Source: JBBDIO01 sp040880365 (GTDB taxonomy: Bacteria > Chloroflexota > Anaerolineae > Caldilineales > Caldilineaceae). From it: 9,010 nucleotides of DNA. The notes under the pieces were generated by a model. That model made no database searches. It saw only the letters and a list, made by a program, of their open reading frames with translations, and was not told where the DNA came from. Position 1 is the stretch's first letter. Every line of letters starts with the position of its first letter. The position numbers and the translations under genes were made by a program. Shown in pieces: positions 5,284-9,010 of this stretch. Location of the stretch: contig JBBDIO010000012.1 in NCBI GenBank assembly GCA_040880365.1, positions 1 to 9,010 of the forward strand. Direction: 5' to 3'.

Positions 5284-6453
5284 TTAGCTGTATTCCACAT
5301 ACCCGGTTTGGTTGCGGTTTACCCAGTCCCAATTGATGCCTACGCCCAGACCGGGGCCTTGGGGCACAGAAATATGGCCCTTGTCATCGATGGCGGTGAG
5401 GGAATCTTCATAGCCGTCTTCATAGAGATGGGCAGGGTGGCTGGCAGGCGCTTTGGGATGCAGCAGGCCCATTTCGTAGTAGTTGGTGTTGCGAATGGCC
5501 GCCATACACTGACGCTGTGCCGGGCCGGGGCCGTGGAATTCGATGTCGATGCCCAGCGCTTCGGTGGCGTGGGCCAGCTTCATCACGCCGGTGATGCCGT
5601 CGTAGCCCACGTCGCCGCGGATATAGTCGGTGGCTTCGGCAATTGCAAAGTCGATGTGGGGTTCCAGCGAGCGCACATGCTCGGTCTGGAGGAGGGGGGT
5701 TTTGATAATCTGGCGCAGCTTGCGGTGGGCAAACTGGGAAATGCCGCCATCGCGATAGGGATCTTCATACCAGAAGAACTGCTGCTCATCGCAGGCCCAG
5801 CCGACTTTTACGGCCTCGCCAAATGTGGTGTATTCACAGGCAGGGTCCAGCATGAGATCCATTTTGCCGCCCACACGCTTGCCAACGGCATGTACGTTGG
5901 CGATTTCCTGGGAAATGGGGGCACGGCCCCAGCCGTGGATCTTGAAGCCAGGATAACCCATCTCCAGACATTGTTCGGCAAAATCGGCGAAGGCTTCTGG
6001 TGTGGAAAGCCCCCCGGGCTGGTGGTCGCCGTGGTAGGTGCTGGCATAGCAGGGCAGGCTTTCTTTGTAGCCGCCCAGCAGTTTGTAGATGGGGGCATCA
6101 TAGAGCTTGCCGGCAATATCCCACAGCGCGATATCAATCGGCGCAAAGCCAATGCGCGCCACCTGGCGCAAGGCCCGGCGCACATCGCTGTAGATGCGTT
6201 CGCGTTCCAGCGCACTCTTGCCGATGAGATAGTGCAGGAACTGGGGCAGCGTCGAATAATCGGCATTGCTGCCACCCGCAAATTCGCCCACAATGCCCTG
6301 GTCGGTGTGGATACGCAGAATTTTACCGCGGCTGGTGACTTTGCCGCCCGGTTCATAGATCAGATTAAAGCCGTTGTAATCTTTGCCCATATCGTCCAGG
6401 CTATACTCATATTCGTGGATTTCGATTTTGGTGATAATTGGATCTGCTGCCAT
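5284..6453 (-). CDS. Enolase-superfamily (mandelate racemase group) sugar-acid dehydratase
   Basis: The 389-residue protein has the usual length and two-part build: an N-terminal capping domain (about 1-130) and a TIM barrel. Barrel residues visible are Lys171-x-His173 in GFKIHGW, metal ligands Asp203 (MLDPACEY), Glu230 (YEDPYRDGG) and Glu258 (LQTEH), then Asp281 or Asp285 and His307 in EFHGPGP, which fit the Asp-His dyad of the mandelate racemase group. Such enzymes take a proton next to a carboxylate and often eliminate water from aldonic acids to give 2-keto-3-deoxy acids. With the FAH-fold dehydratase and aldehyde dehydrogenase downstream, a pentonate such as arabinonate or xylonate is the likely substrate; a deoxyhexonate or racemisation remain possible. 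AGGAG lies 8 bases before the ATG. It is the first gene of the leftward run. Confidence 0.9.
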   Translation of the reverse strand: MAADPIITKIEIHEYEYSLDDMGKDYNGFNLIYEPGGKVTSRGKILRIHTDQGIVGEFAGGSNADYSTLPQFLHYLIGKSALERERIYSDVRRALRQVARIGFAPIDIALWDIAGKLYDAPIYKLLGGYKESLPCYASTYHGDHQPGGLSTPEAFADFAEQCLEMGYPGFKIHGWGRAPISQEIANVHAVGKRVGGKMDLMLDPACEYTTFGEAVKVGWACDEQQFFWYEDPYRDGGISQFAHRKLRQIIKTPLLQTEHVRSLEPHIDFAIAEATDYIRGDVGYDGITGVMKLAHATEALGIDIEFHGPGPAQRQCMAAIRNTNYYEMGLLHPKAPASHPAHLYEDGYEDSLTAIDDKGHISVPQGPGLGVGINWDWVNRNQTGYVEYS

Positions 6454-6542
6454 GCTAAGACTCCTGTCCTGATGTGTAAACCCGGTTGATGGAACATGGA
6501 TGGGGTGGGAACGTTAAAATGGCATACACGAATGTAGGCAGG

Positions 6543-6558
6543 CGCGACATAGTTCGCG
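6543..6558. promoter_or_regulatory. Short inverted repeat, possible operator
   Basis: CGCGA (6543-6547) and TCGCG (6554-6558) flank a 6-base centre. It lies about 90 bases upstream of the enolase-superfamily start, a plausible operator position. Unproven. Confidence 0.25.
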
Positions 6559-6581
6559 TCAGGTATATCTGCACACATATC

Positions 6582-6596
6582 TCTGCAAGATGCAGA
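6582..6596. promoter_or_regulatory. Perfect 6-base inverted repeat, possible operator
   Basis: TCTGCA-AGA-TGCAGA is symmetric over 15 bases. A related half-site (ATCTGCA) recurs just to its left at 6567-6573. A transcription factor site for the divergent promoters is possible. Confidence 0.3.
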
Positions 6597-6613
6597 AGGC
6601 TACTGACAAGGGG

Positions 6614-6632
6614 CAGAATATTGGCTATTCTG
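6614..6632. promoter_or_regulatory. 7-base inverted repeat, possible operator
   Basis: CAGAATA-TTGGC-TATTCTG is fully symmetric in its arms over 19 bases, about the size of a dimeric regulator site. It lies between the TCTGCA palindrome and the 14-base tandem repeat. Confidence 0.35.
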
Positions 6633-6638
6633 GCACCG

Positions 6639-6678
6639 TGCGGCGTTGGGTCTGCGGCGTTGGGTCTGCGGCGTTGGG
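6639..6678. repeat. 14-base tandem repeat, about 2.9 copies
   Basis: TGCGGCGTTGGGTC at 6639-6652 and 6653-6666 is followed by a third copy identical for 12 bases (6667-6678). It is non-coding and lies about 180-215 bases before the lipid kinase start. A slippage-type repeat is the simplest reading. Confidence 0.85.
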
Positions 6679-6854
6679 AGCATGGTAGAGAGCTGTTAAT
6701 TTCATCTTTACCACTAAAATTGTAACATTCTGGGAAACGAAGTGGGTAATTGGTTAATATGGCAAGAGTCTGTTGCGCAAAGATAGGATGCAGAATGGTG
6801 GAAACACACCTGCCGCGTGTCGATAGTGAAATTGGGGATAACGAGAGGGTCTAG

Positions 6855-7799
6855 ATGCGCAAAGTCTATATTGTGGCAAATCCTGCTGCGGGCCAGGATA
6901 ATCTCAATGTGCGGGAATTGAACGTCATTTATCGGGCGGCCGGTGTGGACTGGGATCTGGGGTTTACCAAGGGCGAAGGCGACGCGACGCGCCTGGCGCG
7001 CGAAGCTGCGGAGCGGGGTGTGGATGTGGTGGCGGCCTATGGCGGCGATGGCACCGTGGCCGAAGTTGCCAACGGTTTGCTGGGCACGCGTGTGCCCCTT
7101 GCGATTATTCCCGGCGGTACTGCCAATGTCATGTCGGTAGAGCTGGGCATTCCCGGTAATTTTTTGCAGGCATGTGCATTGCTGGCAACCGAAATGCTTC
7201 ACCTGCGTCGGATCGATGTGGGCGTGGTCGATGGTCGCCACTTTCTGTTACGCACGAGCCTGGGGCTGGAAGCGCGCATGGTGGAGGGCGCAGACCGCAA
7301 TCTGAAAAATCGTTTTGGCAATCTTGCCTATGGTCTGTCGGCGTTGAATGCGCTGCGCAAGCCACAGCTGTATCAATATCGGTTTGAGATGGACGGACGG
7401 ACAATTGAGGATGAAGGTATTGCTTGCATTGTCGCCAATTCGGGAAATTTGGGGCTGCCGGGGCTGCGGCTGGCTTCGAACATCGAAGTGGACGACGGGT
7501 TACTGGATGTGATAGTGGTGAGCAGCGCAGATATGTCGGGCATCATCAGCGTGATTTCATCGATGATGGGGCAGCAGCGACCCGAACAGGTGCTCAATTC
7601 GAACCAGACATCGCAGCCGGGGATTGTGCGCCATTGGCAGGCCCAGCAGATTCGCATTGAAGCGACGCCCAATGATGTGGTGCAATGTGATGGGGAGATG
7701 ATTGGGGAGACGCCCAAAGAGGTTTCGGTGTTGCCGGGCGCAGTAGAGGTGGTGGTGCCGTTGCCGGTGTTGGCCGATGTGGCTTTGGCGGGGGCCTGA
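6855..7799 (+). CDS. Diacylglycerol kinase-family lipid kinase (YegS/DgkB-like)
   Basis: The 314-residue protein has normal length for this family. It opens with a strand and the phosphate-contacting VANPAAGQ (7-14). The nucleotide-binding GGDGTV is at 63-68 and PGGTANVMS at 86-94, where many relatives have GTxND. The C-terminal beta-sandwich domain shows NSGNLG (195-200), DDGLLDVIVV (213-222) and VQCDGE (276-281), all typical of bacterial lipid kinases. It should phosphorylate diacylglycerol or a similar membrane lipid at the inner face of the membrane, using ATP. There is no membrane segment, in line with a peripheral enzyme. GAGAGGG lies about 5 bases before the ATG. A phosphatase gene follows 87 bases downstream on the same strand and may act on related lipid phosphates. 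The exact lipid cannot be read from sequence. Confidence 0.92.
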   Translation: MRKVYIVANPAAGQDNLNVRELNVIYRAAGVDWDLGFTKGEGDATRLAREAAERGVDVVAAYGGDGTVAEVANGLLGTRVPLAIIPGGTANVMSVELGIPGNFLQACALLATEMLHLRRIDVGVVDGRHFLLRTSLGLEARMVEGADRNLKNRFGNLAYGLSALNALRKPQLYQYRFEMDGRTIEDEGIACIVANSGNLGLPGLRLASNIEVDDGLLDVIVVSSADMSGIISVISSMMGQQRPEQVLNSNQTSQPGIVRHWQAQQIRIEATPNDVVQCDGEMIGETPKEVSVLPGAVEVVVPLPVLADVALAGA

Positions 7800-7873
7800 T
7801 TGCGCGTGCACAGGTATAAATAGCGCCAGATGTTGGCCCCGACCAACCGACAAATGCACAAAAATTACGGAAG

Positions 7874-7879
7874 AAAGGG
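7874..7879 (+). promoter_or_regulatory. Ribosome binding site fixing the phosphatase start
   Basis: AAAGGG lies 7 bases before the ATG at 7887. The earlier in-frame ATG at 7830 has no comparable site. TATAAA at 7815-7820 could be a -10 element, but no matching -35 is visible. Confidence 0.6.
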
Positions 7880-7886
7880 TTGTGGA

Positions 7887-8495
7887 ATGATTCGCATTGC
7901 GCGGCGGATACCCGGCGTGCGGATTTTGGCCGATCTGCCGCGTCTGTTCGCACGTTCATTTGCCGCGCTGCGGCGACATGGGCCGATTGCGGCAGGGCAA
8001 TATCTGGTCGATCATATGGTGCGTTTGAGTACAGGCTTGCCGCCGGTTCGTTATTCACGCATCACCCCCCAGCTCTATGTGGGTGGACAATACTCCCGTA
8101 GCGGTTTGGAAAAGTTGCGGGCGCGCGGCTTTACCTCGCTGATCAATCTGCGGGAGGAATTTGACGATGCCGAAGCAGGCATTTCGCTGGGCAGATATCT
8201 CTATTTGCCCACGGTGGATGACCATGCGCCGACTATGGAAGATTTGCGCGAGGGTGTGGAATTCTTATATGAAGAATTCGCACGGGGCGGCAAGGTCTAT
8301 GTCCATTGCATGTTGGGGGTAGGACGTTCCGTTACGTTGATTGCGGCGTATCTGGTTTCGCGCGGGATGACGCCCGACGAAGCCTGGCGCTTGATCCGCC
8401 GCCGCCGCCCGTTTATCCAGCCCACCGAGGTGCAAATGGCCTTGATTGAAGAATGGGCCGTTTTGCAGGCGACGCATGAGATGGTGGATGGATGA
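7887..8495 (+). CDS. Dual-specificity protein/lipid phosphatase
   Basis: The 202-residue protein ends in a complete dual-specificity phosphatase domain (about 55-195). The P-loop is HCMLGVGRS (140-148), with nucleophile Cys141 and Arg147; the general acid is Asp111 or Asp112 in PTVDDHAP. The YVGGQYS start of the domain and a GMTPDEAWRLIRRRRP helix after the P-loop are classical. The first 50 residues are basic and amphipathic with no signal peptide, suggesting contact with the membrane or a partner. Known relatives remove phosphate from Ser/Thr/Tyr, or, in the PTPMT1 branch, from phosphatidylglycerophosphate. The lipid kinase just upstream makes a lipid substrate worth considering, but this is inference. 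The stop codon is inside the left arm of the terminator hairpin. Confidence 0.9.
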   Translation: MIRIARRIPGVRILADLPRLFARSFAALRRHGPIAAGQYLVDHMVRLSTGLPPVRYSRITPQLYVGGQYSRSGLEKLRARGFTSLINLREEFDDAEAGISLGRYLYLPTVDDHAPTMEDLREGVEFLYEEFARGGKVYVHCMLGVGRSVTLIAAYLVSRGMTPDEAWRLIRRRRPFIQPTEVQMALIEEWAVLQATHEMVDG

Positions 8496-8527
8496 GGACG
8501 GCCCCTTGTAAAGCCGTCCTCATCCAT
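8488..8527. terminator. Strong hairpin between convergent genes, probable bidirectional terminator
   Basis: ATGGATGAGGACGGC (8488-8502) pairs perfectly over 15 bases with 8513-8527 around a 10-base loop. It overlaps the phosphatase stop and lies 28 bases past the stop of the convergent esterase gene. A weak T-rich run (ATTTGT) follows on the plus strand; none follows on the minus strand. Confidence 0.75.
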
Positions 8528-8554
8528 ATTTGTAGATAATGTTGCGCGCCGGAT

Positions 8555-9010
8555 CTAGAGTTCAGCCAGGAACTGGAAGTTGGCGTCTTCACTGCCGGGC
8601 AGGTTTTCGTGCCCAAAATCGGGATAGATGCGCATGTTCTTTTCGCTCTGGATTTTGTTATAGGCCGCGAATTGGGTAGACGGCGGGCAGACGCGGTCGA
8701 CCAGCCCGGTAGTCATGAGCACGTTGGCGCGGATGCGGTTGGCAAGGTGCTGGTTGTCGATATAGCCCAGCTTGGTGAAAATTTCATCTTCGCGTTCGTG
8801 CAGCGGGTCGAAGCGTCGGAAGTACTCCTCAATCTCCAGATAGGCATTTTTTGCCAGTTCCAAAGCCCAAACCCGGCGATAATCGCAGAGGAAGGGAAAG
8901 ACCGGCGCGGCGCGGGCTATGCGTGGCTCCAGCGCGGCACAGGCGAGCGTGAGTCCACCCCCCTGGCTGCGACCGGTTGCGCCCACGCGGGTCGCGTCTA
9001 CGTCGGGCAT
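8555..9010 (-). CDS. Acetyl xylan esterase / cephalosporin-C deacetylase family (5' end missing)
   Basis: This is the C-terminal 151 residues of an alpha/beta hydrolase of the AXE1 family, which is usually about 320 residues, so roughly half is outside the window. The visible Met at the window edge is internal. The catalytic triad is clear: Ser15 in GRSQGG, Asp105 in TGLVDRVCPPSTQFAAYNKI and His134 in YPDFGHE (numbering from the edge). These intracellular esterases remove acetyl groups from xylo-oligosaccharides and other small acetylated compounds. With the pentonic-acid enzymes to its left, a role in hemicellulose use is reasonable, although the lipid kinase and phosphatase lie between and run the other way. 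It is convergent with the phosphatase across the hairpin. Confidence 0.9.
   Translation of the reverse strand: MPDVDATRVGATGRSQGGGLTLACAALEPRIARAAPVFPFLCDYRRVWALELAKNAYLEIEEYFRRFDPLHEREDEIFTKLGYIDNQHLANRIRANVLMTTGLVDRVCPPSTQFAAYNKIQSEKNMRIYPDFGHENLPGSEDANFQFLAEL

Larger units (their letters stand above)
6454..6854. other. 401-base divergent promoter region
   Basis: This non-coding spacer separates the leftward enolase-superfamily gene from the rightward lipid kinase and must hold promoters for both. It is more AT-rich than its surroundings toward 6690-6790. No -10/-35 pair is strong enough to call on either strand. It contains three inverted repeats and a 14-base tandem repeat, listed separately, plus TATATCTGCA (6564-6573) and the related CATATCTCTGCA (6576-6587). 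Confidence 0.6.

Noticed and set aside
5116..6489. A 457-codon open frame on the plus strand opposite the enolase-superfamily gene
   Set aside because: It lies over two well-supported minus-strand genes, has no recognisable motif, and follows from GC-rich codon use.
7815..7821. TATAAAT as a promoter for the phosphatase
   Set aside because: No -35 at a usable distance and no TG extension; co-transcription with the lipid kinase is equally likely.

Overview
This GC-rich window looks like part of a free-living bacterial chromosome. Chloroflexota (Anaerolineae/Caldilineae type) is my best guess, from the general look of the proteins; no marker gene proves it. Most genes have clear Shine-Dalgarno sites. 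I see no rRNA, tRNA, CRISPR array, transposase or phage gene.

Layout. Seven genes run right to left over 1-6453: a partial protein of unknown function (1-532), a beta-propeller protein (548-1195), an aldehyde dehydrogenase of the alpha-ketoglutaric semialdehyde type (1464-2906), an FAH-fold 2-keto-3-deoxy-sugar-acid dehydratase-like enzyme (3086-3898), an RraA/HMG-aldolase-like protein (3956-4717), a 61-residue membrane protein with a TTG start (5014-5199) and an enolase-superfamily sugar-acid dehydratase (5284-6453). A 401-base spacer rich in short repeats separates these from two rightward genes, a diacylglycerol-kinase-family lipid kinase (6855-7799) and a dual-specificity phosphatase (7887-8495). 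A strong hairpin (8488-8527) lies between the phosphatase and a convergent, 5'-truncated acetyl xylan esterase (8555-9010).

How the genes fit together. The enolase-superfamily dehydratase, FAH-fold dehydratase and aldehyde dehydrogenase are the three enzymes needed to turn a pentonic acid (xylonate or arabinonate type) into alpha-ketoglutarate without phosphorylation, the Weimberg-type route. The choice of protein families matches the archaeal (Sulfolobus) D-arabinose version. The RraA-like protein may add a pyruvate-releasing aldolase branch. The acetyl xylan esterase at the right edge fits a hemicellulose diet. No sugar dehydrogenase, transporter or regulator is in the window, so the substrate remains open.

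The most notable unexplained elements are a 44-base near-perfect palindrome after the enolase-superfamily gene, the small membrane protein inside the sugar-acid cluster, the lipid kinase/phosphatase pair, and the repeat-bearing promoter regions.
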